Source: an uncultured Eubacterium sp. (GTDB taxonomy: Bacteria > Bacillota > Clostridia > Lachnospirales > Lachnospiraceae). From it: a stretch of 63,926 nucleotides of DNA. The DNA lies in NCBI GenBank assembly GCA_910579145.1, contig CAJTTQ010000003.1, positions 11,448 to 75,373 of the forward strand, given 5' to 3'. Made by a program: the position numbers and the translations under genes. The notes under the pieces are model-generated. The model was not told where the DNA came from, did not search any database, and saw only the letters and a list, made by a program, of their open reading frames with translations. Positions 6,961-16,362 of the stretch are shown here, piece after piece. Within the stretch, counting starts at the first letter, position 1. Each line of letters starts with the position of its first letter.

Positions 6961-9900
6961 GTGGCAGCAGGCAAACAATTTGAGTTACTTTTTCAGTTGA
7001 CGGCAAGGCTTGGGCCGAACTTTTCACAATCCTTTAAAAATGCGTCTAAAACCATGAACGCCCTGCAAAATGATTTACGGAGTGCGGACCAGAAATTAAA
7101 GGACGTATCCGCCTATCAGAAGCAGCAGAACGCAGTAGCAAAGAGCAGGGCAAGGGTAAATGAGTTGCAGGCGGAGCATGAACGGCTTACAAGGGAAATC
7201 GAGGAAACCGGGCAGGCGACGCCGGAACTCACACGGCAGTTACAGGCAAATGAAAGGGCCTTGCAGAAAGCCGAGGACGCAACCGCAAAAGAAGAGGAAA
7301 GGTTACAGGAATTAAGCGAAACCCTAAGAGAAGCCGGAGTAAACACGGATAACTTAGGGCAGGATACGGAGGAATTACGGAAGCAGTACGAGCGTTTGGA
7401 GCAGACGCAGAAAAAGGTACAGGAAATTTCAGAAAAGCAGGCAGCCAATAAGCAGGCTATTTCACAGACCAAGGCACAGTTGGGCGGTCTGATTGGAACG
7501 GTTACGGCGGTAGGGGCAGCTTTTTATGCTGGCCCCGTAAAAAACGCTATGGAATGGCAACAGCAAATGCAAAATGTTGCTACGTTGCTTGATGGAGATG
7601 TGAAAGGGAGGGTTGCACAACTCAATAAAGAAGTTATGAATCTGTCAAATTCAACGGGAATAGGTACGCAGGATTTGACGGATGGACTGTATCAAGTAGT
7701 TTCTGCCTTTGGAGATTCGGCAGACGCTTCCAAACAGCTAGAGATTGCAGCAAAAGCAGCGAAAGCGGGCGGAGCGACAACAACGGACGCAATCAACCTT
7801 TTATCAGCAGTTACAAAAGGATATGGCGATACGTCCGCAGAAGCACAGCAGAAAGCAGCGGATTTAGCATTTGCGACCGTGAAATTAGGTCAAACAAGTT
7901 TCCCGGAACTTGCTTCCTCAATGGGGCAGGTAATCCCCCTTGCTTCCACACTTGGAGCAAAGCAGGAGGATTTGTTTGGTGCAATGGCAACCCTTACAGG
8001 CGTAACGGGAAGTACGTCAGAGGTTACGACACAGTTAAAAGCTACCATGCAGGCGTTTCTATCCCCATCTACTGCAATGCAGAAATCGCTTGAAAAATTA
8101 GGATATGCAAGCGGTAAAGAAATGCTTGAAAGTGAGGGGTTGCAAGGGGCGTTAGAAAAGCTAAAAGGCAGCGTGAATGATGATGAATTGGCTTTTGCTA
8201 ATTTATTTTCATCAGTTGAAGCTAAAAACGCAGTTTTGGCATTGGCAGGAACACAGGCGGATAATTTTACAGAAAAAACAAGGCAGATGTACGAAGCGAC
8301 AGGAGCAGCAGAAACAGCCTTTAAGACCGCCACGGATTCAGCCGAAGCGAGAATGGCAAAAGCTAAAAACAGCATTACCAACCTTGGAACTGTCTTAGGA
8401 AGTATGCTTTTACCCAAAGTAGGGGAAGTAGCGGAAAAAGTATCGAATTTGGCAACAAAATTTTCAGAGTTTGCACAGGAAAACCCACAGGTCATAGCCA
8501 CGGTTGCCAAGGTGGCAGCAGGCTTAGTAGGGTTGAAAGCGGGCGGATTGATAGCCAAACTTGGGTTTTTACAGGTAAAGGGCGGTATTCTGTCCGTTCA
8601 AAAGGCTTTTACAATGATTAAAGGCTTGGGTATTACAAAATATCTAAGCAATATGGGCGGAGGGTTTGGAGGAATCCTTACAAAAGTTGCCCCTTTGGTC
8701 GGAGTGATTGCAGCGGTGGGCGGTGCGATTTATTATGTATCCACCCACTTAGAACAGGTACGAGGGTTTATACAAAAGACTTTCGGAGATGAGGGGTTAG
8801 CCGTATTCGATAAACTTTGGGGAATCATTACCCAAGTCGGAACGGCGATAAAGGACGCATTTTTTACGAGCGGTTCGGGGGTGCTTGACACCCTTAAAAG
8901 TGTTTTGCCGACAATCATAAATACATTGCAGACCGGGTTACTTCCTATCCTGCCAATGATTGCAGATTTGTTTATGCAGATACTACCGCTTATCGGGCAG
9001 CTTGTGACGGCAATTCTCCCGGTTTTGGGCGAGTTGTTAAGTGCGGTTATTACGGTGCTTGCGTCACTGATAGCGGAAATCCTGCCCGTTATCGTACAAC
9101 TTATATCTGCTATCCTGCCTTTGGTATTGCAGATAGTACAAAGTGTTCTGCCCGTCTTTATCCAATTAGTCAATACCATTGTGCCGATTTTGGTACAGAT
9201 TATACAGGCGGTTTTGCCTGTTATTATTCAGTTGGTACAGACGCTATTGCCTATTATCATGCAGATTGTGGACGCAGTATTGCCCGTGTTCATCAGCCTG
9301 CTTAATACGATAGTGCCGATATTCCAAAACATCATACAGGCAATTTTGCCCGTGCTACAACAGCTTTTACAGGCGTTGATACCTGTAATTCAGCTAGTGG
9401 CGGAAATTTTCGGTAGCGTGTTAGGGTCGGCATTGCAGAGCATAGCAAATATTGTAGGTAACGTAATGCAGATTTTCCAAGGTCTGATAGACTTTATAAC
9501 AGGTGTATTTACCGGGAATTGGTCGCAGGCTTGGGAGGGTATCAAGAGTATTTTCAGTGGTGCGGTAGGAGGACTTGGAGAAATCATAAAAGCACCATTA
9601 CGAGCGGTCGTATCAGCTGTAAATACGGTAATCGGCGGACTTAACAAGTTAAAAATACCGGATTGGGTGCCGGGATTGGGTGGTAAGGGTATCAATATAC
9701 CGTTGATACCGGGATTTGCAAAAGGTACGGACAGGACACCAAGCACTTTTATAGCAGGAGAGAACGGACCGGAGTTGATAACGGACGCTGCCAACCGTAA
9801 AGTATTTACCGCAGCACAGACGGGGCAGATATTTAACAACATGGCACAAGCCGGAAATCTCAACACGGCGAACAATGTAAACGCTACCGCAGGCGGGGCG

Positions 9901-10083
9901 GGTACAATCACGATTCACGTTACAAATTCCCCAAGCGTGACAGTAGCAGGCGGAGGGGATACAAGCGGAATTAAAGAGCAATTACAGCAGTATGACGAGG
10001 AATTTTTAGAGAAGTTGCGGGAAATCATACGCACAATTCTAAAAGAGCAGAGAGAACAGGAGGGCAGGGTAGCTTATGCTTGA
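6961..10083 (+). CDS. phage tail tape measure protein
   Basis: This protein of about 1,040 residues sets tail length. GTG at 6961 is chosen because AAGGAGGTG lies 5 bases upstream; the ATG at 6940 precedes that site. A coiled coil covers about residues 15-165 and the PhageMin_Tail-type domain about 185-480 (GIGTQDLTDGLYQVVSAFG, ASSMGQVIPLASTLGA). A long hydrophobic repeat region (about 640-820) has repeated ILPVIxQLxxAILP units of about 11 residues. The C-terminus is glycine-rich and then helical. It overlaps the gpX gene by 8 bases. Confidence 0.93.
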   Translation: MAAGKQFELLFQLTARLGPNFSQSFKNASKTMNALQNDLRSADQKLKDVSAYQKQQNAVAKSRARVNELQAEHERLTREIEETGQATPELTRQLQANERALQKAEDATAKEEERLQELSETLREAGVNTDNLGQDTEELRKQYERLEQTQKKVQEISEKQAANKQAISQTKAQLGGLIGTVTAVGAAFYAGPVKNAMEWQQQMQNVATLLDGDVKGRVAQLNKEVMNLSNSTGIGTQDLTDGLYQVVSAFGDSADASKQLEIAAKAAKAGGATTTDAINLLSAVTKGYGDTSAEAQQKAADLAFATVKLGQTSFPELASSMGQVIPLASTLGAKQEDLFGAMATLTGVTGSTSEVTTQLKATMQAFLSPSTAMQKSLEKLGYASGKEMLESEGLQGALEKLKGSVNDDELAFANLFSSVEAKNAVLALAGTQADNFTEKTRQMYEATGAAETAFKTATDSAEARMAKAKNSITNLGTVLGSMLLPKVGEVAEKVSNLATKFSEFAQENPQVIATVAKVAAGLVGLKAGGLIAKLGFLQVKGGILSVQKAFTMIKGLGITKYLSNMGGGFGGILTKVAPLVGVIAAVGGAIYYVSTHLEQVRGFIQKTFGDEGLAVFDKLWGIITQVGTAIKDAFFTSGSGVLDTLKSVLPTIINTLQTGLLPILPMIADLFMQILPLIGQLVTAILPVLGELLSAVITVLASLIAEILPVIVQLISAILPLVLQIVQSVLPVFIQLVNTIVPILVQIIQAVLPVIIQLVQTLLPIIMQIVDAVLPVFISLLNTIVPIFQNIIQAILPVLQQLLQALIPVIQLVAEIFGSVLGSALQSIANIVGNVMQIFQGLIDFITGVFTGNWSQAWEGIKSIFSGAVGGLGEIIKAPLRAVVSAVNTVIGGLNKLKIPDWVPGLGGKGINIPLIPGFAKGTDRTPSTFIAGENGPELITDAANRKVFTAAQTGQIFNNMAQAGNLNTANNVNATAGGAGTITIHVTNSPSVTVAGGGDTSGIKEQLQQYDEEFLEKLREIIRTILKEQREQEGRVAYA

Positions 10084-10300
10084 TACATATACCACAAAAT
10101 CGGGGGATACATGGGATACGGTAGCCTATAAGGTATGGGGGAACGAAATGTATATGGATACTCTGATTAAGGCGAATTTAGAGCATAAGGATACCTTTAT
10201 TTTTCCGGCAGGGGTCATTTTGACCTTGCCGGAAATCACATTGGAGGTATCTGATTCCCTGCCACCGTGGAAGCAGGGAGGGGTAGCGGTCAATGAGTGA
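10076..10300 (+). CDS. tail protein X (LysM-like)
   Basis: This 74-residue protein of the P2 gpX family has a LysM-like fold: YTTKSGDTWDTVAYKVWGN at the N-terminus and LIKANLEH...FPAGVILTLPEI after it. It is a small baseplate or tube-tip component that helps position the hub. It overlaps both neighbours by 8 bases, which points to translational coupling with the tape measure and hub genes. Confidence 0.88.
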   Translation: MLDTYTTKSGDTWDTVAYKVWGNEMYMDTLIKANLEHKDTFIFPAGVILTLPEITLEVSDSLPPWKQGGVAVNE

Positions 10301-11618
10301 CAGGACACTTGCAAGGCGGACGGCGGTAAAACTCTATTTTAAGGGTAAGGACATTTCAAAGGACCTTTCAAAGTATCTGCTATCCCTTTCTTTCACGGAT
10401 AAGGAAGAGGACGAAACGGACGATATTTCTATATCGCTTGACGATAGAGAGGGTAAATGGATTAAGGATTGGCTGAACACAAATAAGGCAGCACAGACCA
10501 AGACGGAAACAGTTACCACGCAGGGAGAAATAAAGGTAGGTAATATCGTGCAGTTTAAAGGGGGACCGGTATACATATCCTCAATGGCAGCAGCACCAAC
10601 TGTAACGAGGGGTGCAAGCAAATGTAAATGCACAATAGTAAATTCAAACGCCCACCCTTACCACCTCATATCACAGGACGGGGCGAGGGTCTACGGTTGG
10701 GTCAATGCTTCAGACGTGGAGGGCGAAACGGTCACAACGACAAAGACAACTAAGGTATCAGAGAAAAGAGCCTTTAAAGGTACGGAAATACACGCTATGG
10801 TTATTCAGAAAAACCCGTATTCGGACGGAAAGGATAAGGTATTGGATTGCGGGGTTTTTGAAATTGACAGCGTAAATTATACGGGGCCGCCCCAAAAACT
10901 GACAATAAAAGCTACCTCAATCCCTTACAAGGCGAAATTAAGGCAGACGAAGTATAATAGGCAATGGGAAAATACGACCCTTAAAAATATGGCGGAGAAG
11001 ATAGCCAAAAGAAGCAACATGAAACTTATGTATCTGTCAAACGCTAACCCGGTTTACAAGCGGAAAGAACAGGTAAACATGACGGATATAGCATTTTTAA
11101 AAAAGATGTGCAAAAGAGCCGGAATATCATTGAAAGTCACGTCAAAGACAATCGTATTATTTGACGCAGCGGATTTTGAAAAAAAGGCAGAGGTAAAAAA
11201 GATAAAGGCAGGAAAAGGGAATATCATTAGTTATAGCTTTTCTACGAAAACGGCGGATACCGCCTATTCGTCCTGCCACGTCATTTATACAGACCCAAAC
11301 ACAAAGGAAACCATAGAAGCCACCTATACGCCGGAAAACGCCAATTCAGACGGTCAAACATTGGAAGTAAAACGGAAAGTGTCAAGCGTGGCGGAAGCCA
11401 AGGAGTTAGCGAGGAAATCCCTAAGAGCAAAGAACAAAGGGGAAACAACGGCAGAATTTACGCTTGTGGGCGACGTGGATTATGTGGCAGGAATCACGGT
11501 TAGGGTATATGGATATGGGGAATTTAACGGAAAATACATTGTAGAGCAGGCAACGCATAATATCACGGGCGGTTACAAGGTACAGATAAAATTGCGTAGT
11601 TGTTTGGAGGGATATTGA
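10293..11618 (+). CDS. baseplate hub protein gpD-like with inserted SH3 domain
   Basis: This 441-residue protein matches late control protein D/XkdQ hub proteins, which form the trimer under the spike. Residues about 81-143 (nt 10533-10721) are an inserted bacterial SH3 module (VGNIVQFKGGPVYISS ... PYHLISQDGARVYGWVNASDV). The module is clearly related to the SH3 repeats of the two lysins at 20066 and 21132. The rest has the expected RQTKYNRQWENTTLKNMAEKI LysM/gp27-like pattern and a beta-rich end. The extra module suggests that the hub itself can touch peptidoglycan. Confidence 0.85.
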   Translation: MSDRTLARRTAVKLYFKGKDISKDLSKYLLSLSFTDKEEDETDDISISLDDREGKWIKDWLNTNKAAQTKTETVTTQGEIKVGNIVQFKGGPVYISSMAAAPTVTRGASKCKCTIVNSNAHPYHLISQDGARVYGWVNASDVEGETVTTTKTTKVSEKRAFKGTEIHAMVIQKNPYSDGKDKVLDCGVFEIDSVNYTGPPQKLTIKATSIPYKAKLRQTKYNRQWENTTLKNMAEKIAKRSNMKLMYLSNANPVYKRKEQVNMTDIAFLKKMCKRAGISLKVTSKTIVLFDAADFEKKAEVKKIKAGKGNIISYSFSTKTADTAYSSCHVIYTDPNTKETIEATYTPENANSDGQTLEVKRKVSSVAEAKELARKSLRAKNKGETTAEFTLVGDVDYVAGITVRVYGYGEFNGKYIVEQATHNITGGYKVQIKLRSCLEGY

Positions 11619-11921
11619 TTGCAGCAGTTTGATGATAGCGATATGCAGGAATTAAAGGATATTGTGAGGGTCGGGATTGTAAGCAGCGTAAACGCCGGGG
11701 GAATGACGGCGAGGGTCAAGATACAGGACCAGGGAATAGTGACGGGGGATTTAAAGATAGTGCAGAATCCGCCGAGGGCGGAAATAAAGATTAAAAGCGG
11801 AAGCTGCCCGGCGGATTGCGAGGTTGAAATAAAGCCGTGGATACCCACAGTAGGGCAATGGGTTTTGTGCCTGTTTAAGCCGGATGGGGAGGGCGACGGC
11901 TTTATATTGGGAGGTATCTAA
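11619..11921 (+). CDS. baseplate assembly protein V-like
   Basis: This 100-residue protein starts at TTG, 6 bases after GGAGGGATA. It has the OB-fold pattern of gpV-like baseplate proteins (VRVGIVSSVNAGGMTARVKIQD, then a strand ending VGQWVLCLFKP and DGFILGGI). The needle or spike part of longer gpV proteins is absent. It lies between the hub (gpD) and gpU genes with a one-base overlap. Either it is the whole spike base, or the apex is supplied by another protein. Confidence 0.7.
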   Translation: MQQFDDSDMQELKDIVRVGIVSSVNAGGMTARVKIQDQGIVTGDLKIVQNPPRAEIKIKSGSCPADCEVEIKPWIPTVGQWVLCLFKPDGEGDGFILGGI

Positions 11922-12319
11922 TGGCACAGGTAGGAACGCTTGGCGACATTGTTTTTAAAGTGTCTGAAAAAACGGTACAGACGTTTGATGGATTGCAGAT
12001 TGAAAGCAAGACCAATTACGCAAAGCATACAAGGCATAACAAAAAGCCGTTGTTGGAATTTCAGTACAATGATACGGACACGGCGAGTTTTTCCATGTAT
12101 CTGTCCGCATTTCTTGGGGTAAACCCTAAGACAATGCAGGAAAAAATAGATAAGTACCGCAAGCAGGGGAAAATACTTACTTTGGTTATAGGTGGCAAGA
12201 AATACGGCACGAAATGGGTTATTACGTCACATTCCAAAGGTTATAAGAGGTTCGACAATAAAGGGAATCTATTGATTGCGGAAAGCAAGGTATCATTAGA
12301 GGAATACCCGGAAAGGTAG
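11921..12319 (+). CDS. tail protein U-like
   Basis: This 132-residue protein matches the P2 gpU family: GTLGDIVFKVSEKTVQTFDG at the start, then HKKPLLEFQYND-like and FSMYLSAFLGVNP. GpU-like proteins act at the tail tip or baseplate near gpX and gpD. It starts in the last base of the previous stop codon and lies 6 bases before the gpW-like gene, inside one tightly packed baseplate operon. Confidence 0.85.
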   Translation: MAQVGTLGDIVFKVSEKTVQTFDGLQIESKTNYAKHTRHNKKPLLEFQYNDTDTASFSMYLSAFLGVNPKTMQEKIDKYRKQGKILTLVIGGKKYGTKWVITSHSKGYKRFDNKGNLLIAESKVSLEEYPER

Positions 12320-12325
12320 GGTTGT

Positions 12326-12667
12326 ATGGGGTACGTCATAGACACAACGGAAAAGGAAAATATAAACCTTGCACCCGGAACGGTGGAAGAGGAAGTAATA
12401 CAGAATCTTTGGTTTTTGTATTCCTCATTGGAATATGATGTACCGTTAGACCGGGCATTGGGATTAAACGCCACATACATAGATAAGCCGATAGAAGCAG
12501 CCAAGGCATTAGCGACAACGGACATTTACGATAAGACCGAGGAATACGAGCCGAGGGCGGAAATCACAAACATAGATTTTAAGGCGGATTATGAAAGGGG
12601 CATATTAAAGCCGATAGTGGAGGTAGAAATAAATGGAGAATACGAAAAAGAGGAATATACCGAGTAA
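12326..12667 (+). CDS. baseplate wedge protein gpW (gp25-like)
   Basis: This 113-residue homologue of P2 gpW/T4 gp25 initiates sheath polymerisation on the baseplate. The family core is visible: EEEVIQNLWFLYSSLEYDVPLDR, then helix and the C-terminal strands EYEPRAEITNIDF and GILKPIVEVEING. The 3' end overlaps the gpJ gene by 35 bases in another frame, which is common for W-J pairs. Confidence 0.88.
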   Translation: MGYVIDTTEKENINLAPGTVEEEVIQNLWFLYSSLEYDVPLDRALGLNATYIDKPIEAAKALATTDIYDKTEEYEPRAEITNIDFKADYERGILKPIVEVEINGEYEKEEYTE

Positions 12668-13778
12668 TCTTCCCGAAGTCGAGTTTGTGGATACCAACAC
12701 GGAAGCGTTGGTAAATAAACTTATAGCAGGGTACGAGGAAATCACGGGCAGGACGCTTTACCCGGCAGACCCGGTAAGGGCGTTCATATTATGGCTTGCA
12801 AGTGTATTAGTGCAGGAGAGGGTACAGATAAATGAATCTGCAAAGCAGAATCTTCCAAGGTATGCGGTAGGTAAAAACTTGGATTCCCTTAGTGAGATTT
12901 TCCATAACACTTACAGATTGCAGCCGACCGCAGCGAGTACAACGCTTGGATTCTACATTACCACGACTTTAGAGCAGGATTACATAATAACGGACACACT
13001 GGAAGTAACCGTAGACGGTTTTATAAACTTTGCCACAACGGATTATCTGATATTCAAGGCGGGCGAAAGCTACGCAGAGGTAAAGGCAGTATGCACGACC
13101 GCAGGAACGGCAGGGAATGACTTTGTACCCGGACAGGTAAACAAATTAGTATCAGATGAATTTCTGTATTTCAAAGAGGTATCAAATACGACCGTGACGG
13201 CAGGAGGGAGCGAAGAGGAAAGCGATACGGCATTTTATAACCGCATGAGGGAAAGCGAGGAATCATACACAACCGCCGGACCCCGTGGAAGCTATATTTA
13301 TCATGCCAAGTCGGTATCCTCACAAATAAGTGATGTTTCGGCGGAAAGCCCGGAACCCGGAATAGCGGATATTAGAATCATGCTATACGGTGGGGAGTTG
13401 CCGGACAAGGAATTGATAGACAGGGTACAGGAGTATTTGAGTGCAGACGATATTAGACCAATGACAGATAAGGTAATAGTGGCAGCACCTACCACGATAC
13501 CATTTGACATTGAAGCGGTTTATTATATATCAAGGGATAAATCGGCAAGCACAAAGGAAATCAAAAGGGCCGTTGACTTGGCGGAGGAAAATTACATATT
13601 ATGGCAGACCTCTAAAATGGGGCGGGATATTAACCCGTCCTATTTTAATGCTATGCTTATGGAATCCGGCATTAAAAGGGTGGAGATTACAAAGCCTGCA
13701 TTTACGACAATTCCAAAGGGAAGCGTTGCGGTCATAAGGGATTGCAATATATCTTTCGGGGGTGTGGAAGATGAATGA
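12633..13778 (+). CDS. baseplate protein J
   Basis: This 381-residue gpJ/gp6-like wedge protein links wedges into the baseplate ring. Length and pattern are typical: N-terminal LPEVEFVDTNTEALVNKLI, a beta-rich middle (AGTAGNDFVPGQVNKL, SEEESDTAFYNRMRESEESY) and a C-terminal part with IADIRIMLYGGELPD and GRDINPSYFNAMLMESGI. It overlaps the gpI gene by 8 bases (ATGAATGA). Confidence 0.92.
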   Translation: MENTKKRNIPSNLPEVEFVDTNTEALVNKLIAGYEEITGRTLYPADPVRAFILWLASVLVQERVQINESAKQNLPRYAVGKNLDSLSEIFHNTYRLQPTAASTTLGFYITTTLEQDYIITDTLEVTVDGFINFATTDYLIFKAGESYAEVKAVCTTAGTAGNDFVPGQVNKLVSDEFLYFKEVSNTTVTAGGSEEESDTAFYNRMRESEESYTTAGPRGSYIYHAKSVSSQISDVSAESPEPGIADIRIMLYGGELPDKELIDRVQEYLSADDIRPMTDKVIVAAPTTIPFDIEAVYYISRDKSASTKEIKRAVDLAEENYILWQTSKMGRDINPSYFNAMLMESGIKRVEITKPAFTTIPKGSVAVIRDCNISFGGVEDE

Positions 13779-14985
13779 TATTAAAACGGCAGATTTTTTA
13801 CTGTCCTTTCCGCCTGCATTGAAAAAAGATGAAAAAATGCTTGCCTTGGGGCGGTTGGTTGCGGAGGAATTGCATATATCCGCATGGGAAGCAGAAAAGA
13901 ACGTCATATATGCGAATATAGACAGCTTATCGGAAACGTGGCTTGACGTATTAGCCTATGATTTGCATGTGGATTGGTACGATTACGACTACCCGATAGA
14001 AGCAAAAAGGGCAATCATAAAGGACAGCGTAAGGGTACACCAAAAATTAGGAACTAAGGCAGCGGTAGAAAGGGCGTTAGGAGGGATACACCCACAGAGC
14101 GAAATTGAGGAATGGTTTTCATACAACGGAAAGCCGTATTGTTTCCGCATAGTGCTTGATACCACAAATTCAAGGGTTGCAGCAGACTATGACGAGATTG
14201 TAAAGACGGTTGACATATACAAGCGTCTTACGGCTCATTTGGACGGATTATATTACCAATGCTCTATTTGTGTGGTAGTCATGCCACGCACGGAGTATTT
14301 TTTATTTTCTACGCCTATGACAGGGCAGTTAAGGGCAGGCACAGAGCCGTACAGAAACACGGAGGGGGCGATAGAAAATGCGGTTATCAGCATAAACGCA
14401 AGGGCAGCAGGATATATAGCCGAAGCCGTGAGGACCGGAACGAAGCCGGACAGAAATATAGTGTTTTCTACGCAGGATAGCGAGATTGTGACCGATTCGG
14501 ACACGAAAGGTTATCCGTTTATAAGTAATCAGACAGGGAAAGCCAAAGCAGGCACGACCCCTTACATAGATACCGTAGGCGGTGCAGGGAGTGAGGGAGT
14601 GACGGCAACGGCAGCGGGGCAGGGATATAAATTCAATTCCGATTTGGCAGGCACAAAGCCGGACAGAAATATTTTGCTTGATTCCGTGGACGTGCAGGCA
14701 GTAGGGGAAACGGATTTAGAAGCCTATGTATTTGAAAATGCCTTTACAGGCACGAAGCCGAAAAGAAATATTGCATTTTCCGGGCAGACGGCAGAGGTTA
14801 TAGCGGATTCCGATACCGAGGGGTACGGATACACAACGCCGACAACGGGAAATGCAACCGCAGGCACAAAGCCGGATAGGGCCGTAGAAACGGCACAGGA
14901 GGTAAAGGGCATAGCACAGACGGCAGACACCGACAGTTACCAATACGAGGTCAAGCGTTGCGGTGCTAATCGGTTAAGCAAATAA
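13771..14985 (+). CDS. tail protein I with C-terminal repeat domain
   Basis: The ATG at 13771 (MNDIKTADFLLSFPP) is preferred over GTG 13762. Residues 1-165 form the gpI domain (LPPALKKD-like start, VDWYDYDYPIEAKRAIIKDS, HQKLGTKAAVERALGG), which joins fibres to the baseplate. From about residue 189 six copies of the motif (A/T)GT(K/E/T)PxRN occur at residues 189, 222, 260, 293, 326 and 364, spaced 33 or 38 residues apart. Ordinary gpI lacks this tail. The repeats may be a fibre-attachment stalk. It precedes several unassigned tail genes and the DGR target. Confidence 0.85.
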   Translation: MNDIKTADFLLSFPPALKKDEKMLALGRLVAEELHISAWEAEKNVIYANIDSLSETWLDVLAYDLHVDWYDYDYPIEAKRAIIKDSVRVHQKLGTKAAVERALGGIHPQSEIEEWFSYNGKPYCFRIVLDTTNSRVAADYDEIVKTVDIYKRLTAHLDGLYYQCSICVVVMPRTEYFLFSTPMTGQLRAGTEPYRNTEGAIENAVISINARAAGYIAEAVRTGTKPDRNIVFSTQDSEIVTDSDTKGYPFISNQTGKAKAGTTPYIDTVGGAGSEGVTATAAGQGYKFNSDLAGTKPDRNILLDSVDVQAVGETDLEAYVFENAFTGTKPKRNIAFSGQTAEVIADSDTEGYGYTTPTTGNATAGTKPDRAVETAQEVKGIAQTADTDSYQYEVKRCGANRLSK

Positions 14986-15005
14986 ATGTAAAGGAGATTA
15001 AGGAA

Positions 15006-15311
15006 ATGCTTACAGAAAGAGCCTTTGAGAGTTTCAAGAAATTCATTGAAACAAACATTGCATACGCAAAGGTCGAGTATGAGGGTGTGCTGCATAAAGC
15101 GGAGATTGTCAGCCGGGAACGCTTGCCGGACGGCAGGGTAGCACTAAGCATACCGATTACGCCGGAGGTATCGGGGGCCACCACGATAACCAAGATTCAG
15201 TTGTACGATATTGGTAATAAGTTGTGGGCGGAGAAAACCGAAGCAATCAAGTTAAAAGGGGTGCAGCAGGGCGTACTGTACCGCTTTAGTTTCAACTTTA
15301 AGGAGGAATAG
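15006..15311 (+). CDS. small tail-associated protein, unknown family
   Basis: This 101-residue protein starts after AAAGGAGATTAAGGA. The start is helical (LTERAFESFKKFIETNIAYAKV) and the rest is beta-rich, ending in GVLYRFSFNFKEE. Genes with this layout after gpI often encode fibre adaptors or short fibres. It is co-directional and 20 bases after gpI. No family recognised. Confidence 0.6.
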   Translation: MLTERAFESFKKFIETNIAYAKVEYEGVLHKAEIVSRERLPDGRVALSIPITPEVSGATTITKIQLYDIGNKLWAEKTEAIKLKGVQQGVLYRFSFNFKEE

Positions 15312-15316
15312 CGGAA

Positions 15317-15811
15317 ATGGGATTATTCAAGATTTGGAAAGACCATGTAACGCAGTTTAGCAACCGTTACAAGGAAATCAACAACGCAGACGGCACGATA
15401 ACCCATGAAGCGGTAGAGGGCGAGGTAATACAGGAGGGTACACCGCAGAACGCAAAGAATTTTAACGATATGGAGCAGCGTATTTTGGCAGCCGGGGAGG
15501 TTGCCGGACTTGCTATGTTAAAGGTCGGAGCGGTGGAAAGCAAGGTTGAGGGATTGGCAGGCGAGATTATCGAAACGACCTTAACCAATTCCAAAGAGTA
15601 CCCTTTCAACAATTCCAAAAAGACCCTTGCACTCAAAACGCCAAGGGGCAATTTGGACTATACCGTATTCGTGGAATCAAGCACGGAGGACGCAGGCGGA
15701 ATAGGGGAAATCAAAATAACCGATAAGCAGTTGAACGGTTTTAAGATTGAGTTTACCGGGGCCGCCAAGGAAGTATCCGTAAAATGCACCGTACAGGGAG
15801 GTTACGCATAA
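15317..15811 (+). CDS. putative tail fibre component
   Basis: This 164-residue protein begins with MGLFKIWKDHVTQFSNRYKE. The following segment (THEAVEGEVIQEGTPQNAKN, then FNDMEQRI) is a pattern often seen at the start of Firmicute tail fibre proteins. A short coiled coil (about 55-80) and a beta domain with EYPFNNSKKTLAL and IGEIKITDKQLNGF follow. This suggests a short trimeric fibre or fibre base upstream of the DGR target. The stop overlaps the next start. Confidence 0.55.
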   Translation: MGLFKIWKDHVTQFSNRYKEINNADGTITHEAVEGEVIQEGTPQNAKNFNDMEQRILAAGEVAGLAMLKVGAVESKVEGLAGEIIETTLTNSKEYPFNNSKKTLALKTPRGNLDYTVFVESSTEDAGGIGEIKITDKQLNGFKIEFTGAAKEVSVKCTVQGGYA

Positions 15812-15987
15812 TGGCAAACGTGATTATCAAAAGTGCGGAAAGAAAGGCACAGACGGCAGCAGTATTAAACGCTTACGGCGTGGGCGGTGGCAGGGCGACC
15901 GCAGCACAGAGGGAAGCAGCCGAGCATATCGCAGTACGTTCCAATGAAGCGTACAAAGAATTACAGAGAATGGGAGGTAAAAGGTAA
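15811..15987 (+). CDS. small phage protein, unknown
   Basis: This 58-residue protein starts at ATG 15811 after GGGAGGTTACGCATA. It is predicted helical and basic-alanine rich (MANVIIKSAERKAQTAAVLN ... ATAAQREAAEHIAVRSNEAY). It is translationally coupled to both neighbours (one-base overlaps). No family recognised. It may be a small scaffold or linker for the fibre module. Confidence 0.6.
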   Translation: MANVIIKSAERKAQTAAVLNAYGVGGGRATAAQREAAEHIAVRSNEAYKELQRMGGKR

Positions 15988-16337
15988 TGGCAGCAGCAAA
16001 GATTATTGTAGTTGAGAAGAACGAGGGCGGGAAAATCCCTTATGAGGTATCGGGTACGAAAATCATCTTTGGAGAAGATGAACTCATGGTAAATCTGAAA
16101 GCCCGGCAGCGTGACTATGAAACAACGCTTGACATCTGCAAGGATAAGGAAAACGGCTTGACGGTCGGGGTCAATACGTCCTCTACGGAATATGTGGCAC
16201 AGGTCACAATACCCGCCCGTGAATACGAGATTACGGACACGGGGAAGCAGGACGAGGACGGCAACCCGGTAATGGAGAAAAACCCGTTGCCGTTTGACAT
16301 GAAGAAATGCACGTTGACCTTATGGGCGTTAATCTAA
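15987..16337 (+). CDS. phage protein before DGR target, unknown
   Basis: This 116-residue protein has a beta-rich pattern (KIIVVEKNEGGKIPYEVSG, TKIIFGEDELMVNLKARQRD) and ends in KKCTLTLWALI. It lies 25 bases upstream of the diversified protein. Proteins of this size next to a DGR target can act as chaperone, attachment adaptor or partner. The sequence does not say which. Confidence 0.6.
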   Translation: MAAAKIIVVEKNEGGKIPYEVSGTKIIFGEDELMVNLKARQRDYETTLDICKDKENGLTVGVNTSSTEYVAQVTIPAREYEITDTGKQDEDGNPVMEKNPLPFDMKKCTLTLWALI

Positions 16338-16362
16338 TCTGATTTAAGGAGGATAATATACA

